From positions 275,493-339,492 of the forward strand of contig NZ_QZEY01000007.1 of the NCBI RefSeq assembly GCF_003594875.1: 64,000 nucleotides of DNA, read 5' to 3'. Shown here piece by piece: positions 36,369 through 45,262 of the stretch. The notes under the pieces are model-generated. The model worked only from the letters and a program-made list of their open reading frames with translations, was not told where the DNA came from and searched no databases. The first letter of the stretch is position 1, and the number at the start of each line of letters is the position of its first letter. The DNA comes from Bailinhaonella thermotolerans (GTDB taxonomy: Bacteria; Actinomycetota; Actinomycetes; Streptosporangiales; Streptosporangiaceae). Both the position numbers and the translations under genes were made by a program.

Positions 36369-38534
36369 CTAGACGACCGGCGCGTCCTCGGCCAGCGCGG
36401 CGCGGGCCAGGGCGAGGTTCTCCCTGGCCACGGCCGTGATCGGGTGGTCGGGGTCGAGCACGGCCTCGCTGTCCGCGAGCGTCCGCTCGTGCAGCAGCAC
36501 GGCCTCCTCCAGCCGCCCGGCCGCGCCGTACGCGCTGGCCAGATTGTTGCGGGATCGCAGCGTGTCGGGATGGTGCAGCCCGAGGACGCGCTCGCGGGCG
36601 GCCAGCGTGCGCTCGCACTGCCGGACCGCCTCGGCCGTCATCCCGGCGGCCTTGTAGGCGTAGGCGAGGTAGTCGCCCGACCGCAGGGTGTCCGGGTGGT
36701 CCTCGCCGAGGACGCGCTTGCGGTCGGCGAGCACGCGCTCGCTCTGGCGCACGGCCTCGCCGAGGCGCCCGGCCGCGCCGTACGCGTAGGCCAGGTTGCT
36801 CCGGGATCGCAGCGTGTCGGGATGGTCCACGCCCAGGACGCGCTCGCGGGCGGCCAGCGTGCGCTCGCACAGCTTCACCGCGTGCGCGGACCGGCCCGCC
36901 GCCCGGTAGGAGTGCGCGAGGTTGCTGCGGGTCCGCAGGGTGTCGGCGTGGTCGGGGCCGAGCAGGCGCTCCTGCTCGGCCAGGGTGCGTTCGGCCAGCT
37001 CCACGGCGGCGTCCAGCCGCCCGGCCGCGCGGTAGGCGGAGGCCAGCGTGTCCCGCGCGCTCAGCGTCTCGGGGTGGGTCTCCCCCATCAGCCGCTCGCG
37101 GTGCGCCAGGGTGCCCTCGCGCAGCTCGATCGCCTCGTCCACGTAGCCCGCGGCCTGGTAGGCGTACGCCAGGTTGTCGCGCGCGGCCAGCGTGCCCGGG
37201 TGCCCGGCCCCCAGGACCCGCGCGGAGTCCGAGACGACCGCCTCGCCCAGCGCGATCGCGCGGGCGGTGTCGGCGAAGCCGTTCAGGTGGAACAGGACCC
37301 AGCTCCGCAGCGACAGCACCTCGGCGGCCAGCTTCAGCAGATCGTCCGGGGCGTCGCGGGGGTCGTCGCCCAGCTCGCCGTCCACGTGCGCCCACAGCTC
37401 CTCGGACTGCTCGGCGAGGACGGCCACGACCGCGCGCTCCCCCTCCGCGCCCGATCGCGTCAGCCCGCGCACGATGCCCAGCGCGCCGGCCGCGGCGGTC
37501 ATCGCGTCCACGAGCGTGCCCTCGCGGCGGGCCCGGTCGCGCGCCACGCGCTGGCCCAGGCCGTGGGCGAGCACCCAGAATCCGTTGAGGCTGTACGACA
37601 GGAGGGCGGCGTCCTCCAGGCGCGCGAGGACCTCCTCCGCGTCGCCCTCGGCGAGCTGCCGCAGCAGGTCGCGCGGCACGCCGGCGGGCGACAGCACGGC
37701 GAGGACCTCCAGCAGGGCGCGGGCCTCGCCGCCGCCCAGGCACTCGAGCGAGAGCAGCACCGACTCGGCCACGCCCCAGGGGTACGCCGGGGAGCCGGAG
37801 CGCGGCAGCAGCCTGGCCACGGGGGTCGCGCGCAGCCGCGCCAGATAGCCGGCGCAGGTCAGCCGCCGGGCGTTGATGACCGCGGCGGCGTGCGCGAGCG
37901 CGAGGGGCAGCCCGCCCAGCTCGTCGGCCAGGGCCCGGGCGTCCTCGGTGACGCCGGCCGCCTCCCGGAGGTAGACCAGCGACTCGCGCGGGGTGAACGG
38001 CTCGACCTCGACGACCGCGCCCAGCCGGGAGAACGCCCGATCCGTCGCGGTGATCACGACCTGCGCGCCCCCGGCCTCCGGCAGCCACGGCCGGACGACC
38101 TCGGGGTCCACCGCGTTGTCGAAGACCACGAGGTACGGCTCGCGCCGCCGCTCCAGGGCCCGCCGCACGCGCCGGGCCGACTCGGCGGAGGACTCGCCGT
38201 CGGCGCGCAGCCCGAGCTGGGCGGCCAGGGCGTCCAGGCCGCCGAGGATCTGCTCGGGCGTCTCGGCGGGGATCCAGGCGACCGGCACGCCCTCGCCGTG
38301 GCGCTCGCGGGCGTAGGCGGCGGCGAGCTGGGTCTTGCCCGTCCCCGGGGCGCCGACGAGGGCGCAGACGGGGTGGGCCCGGATGCGGTCGCGGAGGGCG
38401 CGGCGGGGCTGGAAGGCGTACGGCGCGGCGGGCAGGCCCCCGGTGAGCACGTCGGCGGGCGGCCCCCCGGCGGTCTCCGCCGTGCCGGGGGCACCGGGGT
38501 TCCGTATGTCCGCGTGCATGTCAGGCACCCGCAT
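36369..38534 (-). CDS. STAND-type ATPase with C-terminal tetratricopeptide repeats
   Basis: The 721-residue protein has an NB-ARC-like ATPase: Walker A ALVGAPGTGKTQLAAAYA, AWIPAETPEQILGGL, Walker B YLVVFDNAVDPEVV, sensor VVITATDRAFSRLG, then GGLPLALAHAAAVI (GLPLA motif). A winged-helix-like linker follows. From about residue 440, six full and one partial kinesin-light-chain-type TPR units of 42 residues (HPDTLRSRSNLAYAYGAAGR pattern) form a ligand-sensing scaffold. Such proteins are signal-dependent switches; no effector domain is visible at either end. It sits between housekeeping genes, 50 bases after adoK. ATG 38519 is an alternative start. Confidence 0.8.
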   Translation of the reverse strand: MRVPDMHADIRNPGAPGTAETAGGPPADVLTGGLPAAPYAFQPRRALRDRIRAHPVCALVGAPGTGKTQLAAAYARERHGEGVPVAWIPAETPEQILGGLDALAAQLGLRADGESSAESARRVRRALERRREPYLVVFDNAVDPEVVRPWLPEAGGAQVVITATDRAFSRLGAVVEVEPFTPRESLVYLREAAGVTEDARALADELGGLPLALAHAAAVINARRLTCAGYLARLRATPVARLLPRSGSPAYPWGVAESVLLSLECLGGGEARALLEVLAVLSPAGVPRDLLRQLAEGDAEEVLARLEDAALLSYSLNGFWVLAHGLGQRVARDRARREGTLVDAMTAAAGALGIVRGLTRSGAEGERAVVAVLAEQSEELWAHVDGELGDDPRDAPDDLLKLAAEVLSLRSWVLFHLNGFADTARAIALGEAVVSDSARVLGAGHPGTLAARDNLAYAYQAAGYVDEAIELREGTLAHRERLMGETHPETLSARDTLASAYRAAGRLDAAVELAERTLAEQERLLGPDHADTLRTRSNLAHSYRAAGRSAHAVKLCERTLAARERVLGVDHPDTLRSRSNLAYAYGAAGRLGEAVRQSERVLADRKRVLGEDHPDTLRSGDYLAYAYKAAGMTAEAVRQCERTLAARERVLGLHHPDTLRSRNNLASAYGAAGRLEEAVLLHERTLADSEAVLDPDHPITAVARENLALARAALAEDAPVV

Positions 38535-38584
38535 CACCCGTTCCGTCGCGCCGGTCCGCGACCAATGATCGGGCAAAAGACCGA

Positions 38585-39571
38585 TCAGGGGTAGTGGCAG
38601 CGCACGTGCTGGGCGACCTCGTCCGCGGCCTCCTGGCCGTACGCCTCGGCGAGGCGCGTCAGGAACCTCTCCTGGCCGAGCTGGTACTCCTGGGTGCCGA
38701 CGGTCTCCAGGACGTAGACGGCCATCAGGTTGCCGACCTGCCCGGCGCGCTCCAGGGACAGGCCCCAGGCCAGCGCGGACAGGAAGCCGGCGCGGAAGGC
38801 GTCGCCGACGCCGGTGGGCTCGACGCGCTCGACCTCGGGGACGGCGGGGACGTGGATGCCCTCCTCGCCCTGCCGGTCGATCACGACGCCCTTCGGGCCG
38901 AGCGTGGTGACCCGGACGCCGACGCGGGAGAGGACCTCCGCGTCGGTCCAGCCGGTCTTCTGCTCGACCAGGGCCTTCTCGTAGTCGTTGGTGATCAGGT
39001 AGGCGGCGCCGTCCACCAGGGCGCGCACGTCGGCGCCGTTCATGCGGGCGAGCTGCTGCGAGGAGTCGGCGACGAACGGGATGCCGCGCTGGCGGCACTC
39101 GTCGGTGTGCCGGAGCATCGCGTCGGGGTCGTTGGCGCTGATGACCACCAGGTCGAGGCCGCCGATCCGGTCCGCGCACGGCTGCAGCTCGATCTGGCGC
39201 GCCTCGGCCATCGCCCCGGTGTAGAAGGAGGCGATCTGGTTGTGGTCCTCGTCCGTGGTGCAGAGGAACCGCGCGGTGTGGTGCAGGTCGGAGATGTGGA
39301 CCGACTGGCAGTCGACGCCGTGGCGCTCCAGCCAGGAGCGGTAGTCGTCGAAGTCGGCGCCCACCGCGCCGACGAGCGCCGGCTTCAGGCCGAGCATCCC
39401 CATCCCGAAGCAGATGTTCGCGGCGATGCCGCCCCGGCGGATCTCCAGTTCGTCCACCAGGAAGGACAGCGAGACCCGGTGCAACTGGTCGGGGATGAGC
39501 TGGTCGGCGAAGCGGCCGGGGAACTTCATCAGATGATCGGTCGCGATGGAACCGGTCACGGCGATGCGCAC
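38585..39571 (-). CDS. adoK: Adenosine kinase (PfkB family)
   Basis: The 328-residue protein closely resembles M. tuberculosis AdoK (Rv2202c). It begins RIAVTGSIATDHLMKFPGRF, has SLSFLVDELEIRRGGIAANI, FVADSSQQLARM, LITNDYEKALV and the PfkB signature VEPTGVGDAFRAGFLSALAW with the catalytic Asp. It phosphorylates adenosine to AMP. GTG 39571 has AGGAG five bases upstream. It may be transcribed together with the STAND gene behind it. Confidence 0.88.
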   Translation of the reverse strand: MRIAVTGSIATDHLMKFPGRFADQLIPDQLHRVSLSFLVDELEIRRGGIAANICFGMGMLGLKPALVGAVGADFDDYRSWLERHGVDCQSVHISDLHHTARFLCTTDEDHNQIASFYTGAMAEARQIELQPCADRIGGLDLVVISANDPDAMLRHTDECRQRGIPFVADSSQQLARMNGADVRALVDGAAYLITNDYEKALVEQKTGWTDAEVLSRVGVRVTTLGPKGVVIDRQGEEGIHVPAVPEVERVEPTGVGDAFRAGFLSALAWGLSLERAGQVGNLMAVYVLETVGTQEYQLGQERFLTRLAEAYGQEAADEVAQHVRCHYP

Positions 39572-39631
39572 GGGTTCTCCTATTCGGAGTCTGTCTCTAC
39601 GCGGAACCCGGCAAGCTTACCCGCGCATGCG

Positions 39632-39667
39632 AAACCCCGTCTCCCACCAGGAGGGAAGACGGGGCTT
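39632..39667 (-). terminator. Terminator of the erpA gene
   Basis: AAACCCCGTCT(CCC) pairs with (GGG)A-AGACGGGGCTT around a CACCAGGA loop, in the spacer between erpA and adoK, both on the minus strand. Confidence 0.75.
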
Positions 39668-39731
39668 GCGGGACGGCCGCGGGCGGCCTCGGACGTCTGC
39701 CGGCCGCGGACGCCCGGTCGGCCGCGGACGC

Positions 39732-40082
39732 CTAGTTGAACGAGTCGCCGCAGGCGCACGAGCCGGTGGCGTTCGGGTTGTCGATGGTGAAGCCCTGCTT
39801 CTCGATGGTGTCCACGAAGTCGATGGTGGCGCCCATGAGGTAGGGGGCGCTCATCCGGTCGGTGACCACGCCGACGCCGCCGAAGTCGGAGACCACGTCG
39901 CCGTCCATCTTGCGGTCGTCGAAGAAGAGCTGGTAGCGCAGACCGGAGCAGCCCCCGGGCTGCACGGCCACCCGAAGCTGGAGGTCGGGCTCGCCCTGCT
40001 GCTCCAGGAGACTCTTGACCTTGGCGGCTGCCGCGTCGGTCAGGATGAGCCCCTGCTGGGTGGTCTTGCTCTCAACCGTCAT
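39732..40082 (-). CDS. erpA: A-type Fe-S cluster insertion protein
   Basis: The 116-residue protein has the HesB/IscA fold with three conserved cysteines: QPGGCSGLRYQLFFDD and the C-terminal GSCACGDSFN. It carries or inserts Fe-S clusters into clients; the neighbouring NadA, and LipA and the Rieske protein in the same window, are candidates. ATG 40082 has AGGAG upstream. It is divergent from nadA. Confidence 0.93.
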   Translation of the reverse strand: MTVESKTTQQGLILTDAAAAKVKSLLEQQGEPDLQLRVAVQPGGCSGLRYQLFFDDRKMDGDVVSDFGGVGVVTDRMSAPYLMGATIDFVDTIEKQGFTIDNPNATGSCACGDSFN

Positions 40083-40339
40083 GTGCTGACTCCTGCTGCG
40101 TCGCGTGACCGCCCCACACGGCGGTCCCTTTCAACAACCTTGCAACACGCGACGTGCCTCGCGCATTCCTCACCATGCTCGCACATCTTCCGGGCCTCTC
40201 GCCAGGCGGTGGCCCGCTTCCGCCCGGTGAGCGTTTCCCCTGGTCGTACGGCTGCCGCCGGACGAGCCCAGGGGCCGGAATAAACCGGGCGAAGCGTGTG
40301 TAATCATTAGTCGTCAATCCGACGAAAAGGGGGTGTGGC

Positions 40340-41497
40340 GTGACCGCCGCACAGGATCTGGGACTGCCGCTCTTCATCCTGGGACGGGAGTCCGACACCC
40401 ACAGCGAGCGGGGCGTGGACTGTCCGGGGTCCCTGCCCCCGGCGTCCGACCCCGCGCTCGTCGAACGCGCCCGCGCCGCGAAGGCCGCCCTCGGCGACCG
40501 ACTCTTCGTCCTCGGCCACCACTACCAGCGCGACGAGGTCATCCAGTTCGCCGACGTGACCGGCGACTCCTTCAAGCTCGCCCGGGAGGCCGCCGCCCGT
40601 CCGACGGCCGACTACGTGGTCTTCTGCGGCGTGCACTTCATGGCCGAGTCCGCCGACATCCTCACCGCCGACCACCAGCAGGTCGTGCTCCCCGACCTGG
40701 CGGCCGGCTGCTCCATGGCCGACATGGCGACCTTCGACCAGGTCGAGGAGGCCTGGGAGGAGCTGGAGGACGCCGGGATCGCCGACGACGTGATCCCCAT
40801 CACGTACATGAACTCCTCGGCCGACATCAAGGCGTTCGTCGGCCGCCGCGGCGGCGCCGTCTGCACCTCCTCCAACGCCAGGCGGGCCCTGGAGTGGGCA
40901 TTCTCACAGGGCTCGAAGGTGCTCTTCCTGCCCGACCAGCACCTCGGCCGCAACACGGCGGTCCTTTCGATGGGCCTGTCGCTCGACGACTGCGTGGTCT
41001 ACAACCCGCACCGCCCCGGCGGCGGCCTCACCCGCGACCGGCTCCGGGACGCCACGATGATCCTGTGGCGCGGCCACTGCTCGGTCCACGGCCGGTTCAG
41101 CAGGCAGTGCGTGGACGACGTGCGGCAGCGCATCCCCGGCGTGAACGTCCTGGTGCACCCCGAGTGCCGCCACGAGGTGGTCGTCGCGGCCGACCACGTG
41201 GGCTCCACCGAGTACATCATCAAGAAGATCGAGGAGGCCGAGCCCGGCTCCGCGTGGGCGGTCGGCACCGAGCTCAACCTCGTCCAGCGCCTGGCGAACG
41301 CGCACCCCGACAAGACGATCACGTTCCTCGACCGCACGGTCTGCTACTGCTCCACCATGAACCGGATCGACCTGCCGCACCTGGTCTGGTCCCTGGAGTC
41401 GCTGGCCCGCGGCGAGGTCGTCAACCGGATCCAGGTGGACGCCGACACCGCCCACTGGGCCAAGGTCGCCCTGGACCGCATGCTCGCCCTGCCGTAA
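40340..41497 (+). CDS. nadA: Quinolinate synthase A
   Basis: The 385-residue enzyme condenses iminoaspartate and dihydroxyacetone phosphate to quinolinate for NAD synthesis. Signatures are VLGHHYQRDEVIQFAD, FCGVHFMAESADIL (first cluster Cys), MNSSADIKAFVG, FLPDQHLGRNTA, RGHCSVHGRF (second Cys), HPECRHEVV and the third cluster Cys in VCYCSTMNRID. Length and motifs fit the actinobacterial long form. GTG 40340 follows a G-rich ribosome site. nadB and nadC are not adjacent. A TAATCATTA palindrome lies at 40301 in its promoter region. Confidence 0.95.
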   Translation: MTAAQDLGLPLFILGRESDTHSERGVDCPGSLPPASDPALVERARAAKAALGDRLFVLGHHYQRDEVIQFADVTGDSFKLAREAAARPTADYVVFCGVHFMAESADILTADHQQVVLPDLAAGCSMADMATFDQVEEAWEELEDAGIADDVIPITYMNSSADIKAFVGRRGGAVCTSSNARRALEWAFSQGSKVLFLPDQHLGRNTAVLSMGLSLDDCVVYNPHRPGGGLTRDRLRDATMILWRGHCSVHGRFSRQCVDDVRQRIPGVNVLVHPECRHEVVVAADHVGSTEYIIKKIEEAEPGSAWAVGTELNLVQRLANAHPDKTITFLDRTVCYCSTMNRIDLPHLVWSLESLARGEVVNRIQVDADTAHWAKVALDRMLALP

Positions 41498-41575
41498 GCG
41501 CCGCTCCGGGCCGCACGCCGTACGGCGGGGCCACGCCGGCTCCGCCGTACCGGCTCCGGCCCGGATCCGGACGCG

Positions 41576-41695
41576 TCAGCACGGACACGGACGGATCAGC
41601 ACGGACACGGACGGGTCGGCACCGACACTGACGGGTCAGCACGGACACGGACGGGTCAGCACGGACACGGACGGGTCGGGACGGACCCGGACCCG
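41576..41695. repeat. 20-base minisatellite
   Basis: Six head-to-tail units of TCAGCACGGACACGGACGGG fill 41576-41695. Units 2, 4 and 5 are identical, unit 1 differs at one base, unit 3 at three, and unit 6 is diverged. It lies between the convergent ends of nadA and the mycothiol-type gene. The period, 20 bases, is not a multiple of three, so it is unlikely to be coding. Confidence 0.9.
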
Positions 41696-41767
41696 CCGGC
41701 GCGGGCCGGAACGAGCGGTCACGGCCGCGGCGGTCACGGGCCGGAAGCGGTCACGGCCGCGGCGGGA

Positions 41768-42532
41768 TCAGACGCGGGCGCGCCCGGTCCACCAGGTGAG
41801 CAGGGAGGCGTCGCCCTCCACCGTGTAGCGCGGGCCGTCGATGGGGCGGCGTCCCCACACCGCGAGCAGCAGGTCCGTCGCGTTCGCGGCGCGCACGGTC
41901 ACGTCGCCGGGCTTGCCCGAGCGCTCGTGGCCGAACCCCTCCGGCGTGAGCGTCACCACCCAGCCGGGGCGGTCGCCGTACTGCCAGGACAGCGTCTCAC
42001 CGCGGCCGTCGCCCGCGCGCAGCTCGCGCACCTTCCGGTTCCACCGGGCGTACGGCAGGACGTCGAAGAACTCGGCCACCCCGTCGTCGGCGACCTCGGC
42101 GTCGATCACGGGCTCACGCCCCAGCGCCAGCTCCGCGTCCGCGCGGTGCACGGCCGTCTCGTGGAGCTGCCGCCGCGACCAGAACCGCACGTGGCGGTCG
42201 CCGCCCCAGGACCACACGGCCTCGGCCGGGCCCGCGTCGCGCAGCGCCGAGATCAGCGGTACGGCGCCGGCGCCCAGCCAGTCGGCCGCCTCCCGGTCCT
42301 CGGCGGGGAACTTGGGGTCCACCGTCGTGCGGTCGATGAGCTCCGGGGTCCGCGTCCGCACCACCAGGGCCGCCCACCGGTGCACCCATCCGGTGTGCCG
42401 CACCAGCTCCCGCAGGTCCCAGCCCGGGCAGGTCGGCACGGGGACGTCCAGATCCATCCCGCGCACCGCCCGCGCGAACGCCTCGATCTCCCGCGCCAGC
42501 GCCTCCGTGTGCGCCCGGTGAGTCCACTCCAC
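41768..42532 (-). CDS. Maleylpyruvate isomerase/mycothiol-dependent family protein (DinB-like fold)
   Basis: The 254-residue protein has the TIGR03083-type N-terminal DinB-like bundle: VPTCPGWDLRELVRHTGWVHRW with the metal-binding His, and RQLHETAVHRADAELALG supplying Glu and His ligands. A C-terminal domain with WVVTLTPEGFG and NATDLLLAVWGRRP follows. Such enzymes use mycothiol as cofactor, but the substrate here is unknown. I chose GTG 42532 because GGGAGG lies eight bases upstream; the frame itself reaches 42559. Confidence 0.8.
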   Translation of the reverse strand: MEWTHRAHTEALAREIEAFARAVRGMDLDVPVPTCPGWDLRELVRHTGWVHRWAALVVRTRTPELIDRTTVDPKFPAEDREAADWLGAGAVPLISALRDAGPAEAVWSWGGDRHVRFWSRRQLHETAVHRADAELALGREPVIDAEVADDGVAEFFDVLPYARWNRKVRELRAGDGRGETLSWQYGDRPGWVVTLTPEGFGHERSGKPGDVTVRAANATDLLLAVWGRRPIDGPRYTVEGDASLLTWWTGRARV

Positions 42533-42599
42533 GCCCGGCACCTCCCATCGCCCGCGCATCGTCTCACGCGGCCGCCCGGCCGTACACCGCCGGCGGGGA

Positions 42600-43163
42600 T
42601 CAGAGGCCGGGGGCGCCCCAGACGGGGAACCAGCGGGTGAGGTCGGGCTCGATGCGCAGGTCGCCGGCCAGGGTGGAGCGGATCTGCAGCTCCAGCGGGT
42701 TGTCGCGGCGCTCGCCCGGCAGCGGGGCGAAGGGGTAGAAGTTCCCGCGCTTGTAGAGGTAGACGAGGGCCAGCCGGCGCAGCTCGGCGTCGGTGAAGGT
42801 GACGAGGGAGCACAGGAGGGAGGGGCCGAAGCCCGCTCCCTCCAGGGTGGAGTTCACCGCGTGCAGGTCCGTCACCAGGCCCTCCAGGTCGGACTCCGGG
42901 CGGCGCAGGAGGAGCCAGGTGTAGCCGTAGGCGTCCGTCGAGCGCTCGACCGGGGTGTCCAGGCCGACCAGCTCGCGGGTCTCGCGTTCCAGGCTCGCGA
43001 AGGCCCCTCCCTCGGCGGCGCGGAAGGCGACCGAGCCGGCGCCCGTGGGCTTGAAGCCGGTGGCGGCGGCGAGGGTGACCGCCGCCGCCGGGAGGGCGAA
43101 GAGCTGGTCGAGATCCGGCCTGGCCGGCTCCGACCGGCCGAACAGCGCGTCCAGCCAGCCCAT
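42600..43163 (-). CDS. pspAB: PspA-associated protein PspAB
   Basis: The 187-residue protein starts MGWLDALFGRSEPARPDLD, continues FALPAAAVTLAAATGFKPTG, and ends with YLYKRGNFYPFAPLPGERRD and RWFPVWGAPGL. I recognise this as the PspAB family that accompanies PspA and HtpX in actinobacteria. Its molecular role is unknown. ATG 43163 overlaps the htpX stop (TGATG), so it is the last gene of the pspA-pspAA-htpX-pspAB operon. Confidence 0.82.
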   Translation of the reverse strand: MGWLDALFGRSEPARPDLDQLFALPAAAVTLAAATGFKPTGAGSVAFRAAEGGAFASLERETRELVGLDTPVERSTDAYGYTWLLLRRPESDLEGLVTDLHAVNSTLEGAGFGPSLLCSLVTFTDAELRRLALVYLYKRGNFYPFAPLPGERRDNPLELQIRSTLAGDLRIEPDLTRWFPVWGAPGL

Positions 43164-44071
43164 CACACGCCCCGGCTGAGCTGGGCGGAGATCTGGCCGA
43201 GCTGCTCCAGGCGGCGTTCGAGCGGCGGGTGCGTGGCGAAGAGCGACGTCAGGCTGAAGCCCTGCGCGAACGCCGGGACCAGGAAGAACGCGTTGAACGG
43301 CTCGGCCTGCCGCAGGTCCCGGGTGGGGATCTGGGCCATGTCGCCGCTGACCTTGGTGAGCGCCGACGCCAGGGCCGAGGGACGGCCGGTGAGCAGGGCG
43401 CCCGCGCGGTCGGCGGACAGCTCGCGGTACCGCGACAGGGCCCGCGTGAGCAGGAAGCTCACCGCGTAGACGACCGCCGACACCAGGACCACGACCAAGA
43501 ACACCGGCACCGCGTTGTTGCCGCGCCGGTCGCGCCCGCCGACCAGGCCGAACTGCAGCCCGAACCGGGTGATCAGGCCGGCGACCAGGCCCAGGAACGA
43601 CGCGATCGTCATGACCGCGACGTCCCGGTGCGCGACGTGCGACATCTCGTGCGCGAGCACGCCCTCCAGCTCCTCGGGCGTGAGCCGCCGGAGCAGGCCG
43701 GTGGTGACGCACACGACCGAGTTCTTCTGGTTGCGCCCGGTGGCGAACGCGTTGGGGACGTCGGAGTCCGCGATGGCCACCCGGGGTTTGGGCATGTCGG
43801 CCATCGCGGACAGCCGGTCCACGAGCCCGTGCAGCTCAGGAGCCTGCGCGGGCTCGACGACCTTCGCGTTCATGGCGAAGAGAGCGATCTTGTCGGACAG
43901 GAAGTACTGCAGCAGCAGGAACCCGACCGCGATCACCAGGACGGTGACGGCCTTCACGCCGAGGGCGATGAGGACCGCGACGAACACGACGTAGAGCAGT
44001 CCCAGCAGGAACATCGTCGTGACCATGCGCCTGGTCAGCCCCTTGTCCGGGGCGAACCTGCCAGATGTCAT
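43163..44071 (-). CDS. htpX: HtpX-type M48 membrane metalloprotease
   Basis: The 302-residue protease has two N-terminal helices (MFLLGLLYVVFVAVLIAL and AVTVLVIAVGFLLLQYFL), the zinc motif VLAHEMSHVAHRDVAV, two more helices, and YRELSADRAGALLTG with the third ligand. It degrades damaged membrane proteins. ATG 44071 starts one base past the PspAA stop; the frame extends further without support. Its place between pspAA and pspAB ties it to envelope-stress control. Confidence 0.9.
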   Translation of the reverse strand: MTSGRFAPDKGLTRRMVTTMFLLGLLYVVFVAVLIALGVKAVTVLVIAVGFLLLQYFLSDKIALFAMNAKVVEPAQAPELHGLVDRLSAMADMPKPRVAIADSDVPNAFATGRNQKNSVVCVTTGLLRRLTPEELEGVLAHEMSHVAHRDVAVMTIASFLGLVAGLITRFGLQFGLVGGRDRRGNNAVPVFLVVVLVSAVVYAVSFLLTRALSRYRELSADRAGALLTGRPSALASALTKVSGDMAQIPTRDLRQAEPFNAFFLVPAFAQGFSLTSLFATHPPLERRLEQLGQISAQLSRGV

Positions 44072-44072
44072 G

Positions 44073-44351
44073 TCAGCCGGGGATGAGCCCGGAGTCACCC
44101 AGCATCTGGCGCACCTCGTCCATGGAGGCGTCGGCCGGCGGCAGGATCAGCTCGGACGGTTCGAGGCTGTCGTCGGGCAGCGGCTTCCCGACGTGGCGGA
44201 CGCGGTCGAGGAGCGCGTGCAGCTTCTCGCGGAAGACGCCCTCGTCGCCGGACTCGATCGCGGACTCCAGTTCCCCGTCGAGCACGTTCAGGTCGTCGAT
44301 GTCGGAGTCGGCGATCGTGACCTGGCCCTCGCCCATGATGCGGACGATCAC
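44073..44351 (-). CDS. pspAA: PspA-associated protein PspAA
   Basis: The 92-residue protein starts IVRIMGEGQVTIADSDIDDL and continues with an acidic helix and ILPPADASMDEVRQMLGDSG. This is the small PspAA partner domain found with PspA in actinobacteria. Function unknown; it probably modulates PspA oligomers. GTG 44351 overlaps the pspA stop by four bases. Confidence 0.88.
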   Translation of the reverse strand: MIVRIMGEGQVTIADSDIDDLNVLDGELESAIESGDEGVFREKLHALLDRVRHVGKPLPDDSLEPSELILPPADASMDEVRQMLGDSGLIPG

Positions 44352-45145
44352 TGGCCCTCCCCAGGCCGGTTGTACTGCTGGGTCTGCTGCTGCGGCTGCG
44401 CCTGCTGCCCGGGCTGGCCCGCCTCGATGGCGTCCTGCGGCCGCGGCCCCTGGCCCAGCTCGGCCTTCATCTTCTGGAGCTCCAGCTCGACGTCGTTGTT
44501 CGCGCCCATGCGGTCGAGCTCGGCCTGGATGTCGTCGCGCGGCCCGGTGAAGTCGTCGAGCGCGCCGCTGGCGAGCAGCTCGTCGATCGCGCCCGCGCGC
44601 GCCTGCATCTGCGCCGTCTTGTCCTCGGCCCGCTGGATCGCCAGGCCCACGTCGCCCATCTCCTCGGAGATGCCGGAGAACGCCTCGTTGATCCGGGTCT
44701 GCGCCTCGGCGGCGGTGTAGGTGGCCTTGATGGTCTCCTTCTTCGTGCGGAAGGAGTCGACCTTGGCCTGGAGGCGCTGCGACGCGAGCGTCAGCTTCTC
44801 CTCCTCGCCCTGCAGGTTCTGGTACTGCGTGCGCAGGTCGGCGATCTGGGTCTGGAGGCCGGAGCGGCGGGTCAGCGCCTCGCGGGCGAGGTCCTCGCGA
44901 CCGGCCGCGAGCGCCTTGCGGCCCTGGTCCTCCAGCTTGCGGGACTGGCCCTCCAACTGGTTGATCTGGAGTTCGACCCGCTTGCGCGAGGTGGCGACGT
45001 CGGCCACTCCACGGCGCACCTTCTGGAGGAGCTCCAGCTGGCGCTGGTAGGAGTAGTCAAGGGTCTCGCGCGGATCTTCCATCTTGTCCAAGGCCTTGTT
45101 GGCCTTCGACTTGAAGATCATGGAAAGTCTCTTCATCACGCTCAT
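44348..45145 (-). CDS. pspA: Phage-shock protein A (PspA/IM30 family)
   Basis: The 265-residue protein is almost entirely coiled coil after an amphipathic N-terminus (MKRLSMIFKSKANKALDKME). Typical ESCRT-III-like segments are DPRETLDYSYQRQLELLQKV, ALAAGREDLAREALTRRS, and RINEAFSGISEEMGDVGLAI. A Gln-rich tail ends it. PspA binds stressed membrane and limits proton leakage. ATG 45145 (MSVMKRL) or ATG 45136 are possible starts. It leads an operon with pspAA, htpX and pspAB. Confidence 0.92.
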   Translation of the reverse strand: MSVMKRLSMIFKSKANKALDKMEDPRETLDYSYQRQLELLQKVRRGVADVATSRKRVELQINQLEGQSRKLEDQGRKALAAGREDLAREALTRRSGLQTQIADLRTQYQNLQGEEEKLTLASQRLQAKVDSFRTKKETIKATYTAAEAQTRINEAFSGISEEMGDVGLAIQRAEDKTAQMQARAGAIDELLASGALDDFTGPRDDIQAELDRMGANNDVELELQKMKAELGQGPRPQDAIEAGQPGQQAQPQQQTQQYNRPGEGQ

Positions 45146-45204
45146 GCGCGTCGGCCGTCCCCTTCTGTTCGGCACCCAGCCCTTGTGCCTCTATCGCTGG
45201 GTTC

Positions 45205-45233
45205 ACCCTACGCATAACGCACGGGGCCGTCAC
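45205..45233 (-). promoter_or_regulatory. Candidate promoter of the pspA operon
   Basis: On the minus strand TGACGG (45233-45228) and TAGGGT (45210-45205) are spaced 17 bases apart, about 60 bases before the pspA start. Confidence 0.45.
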
Positions 45234-45249
45234 TAAGTTGCCGCCCCGG

Positions 45250-45255
45250 TACGCT
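45250..45255 (+). promoter_or_regulatory. Candidate -10 of a leaderless promoter (DUF3043 gene)
   Basis: TACGCT ends seven bases before GTG 45263, with no ribosome binding site between. Confidence 0.45.
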
Positions 45256-45262
45256 GAACGGC

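Noticed and set aside
36277..38088. Second-frame ORF within the STAND/TPR gene
   Set aside because: Arg/Gly/Pro-rich shadow of the real frame, which has Walker motifs and TPRs.
36369..38534. Antiphage defence island
   Set aside because: The STAND protein stands alone among housekeeping genes and no other defence gene is visible.
41421..41648. Small minus-strand ORF through the 20-base repeats
   Set aside because: The repeated peptide arises only from the minisatellite, whose period is not a multiple of three.
41576..41695. CRISPR array
   Set aside because: Units are contiguous with no unique spacers and no cas genes are present.
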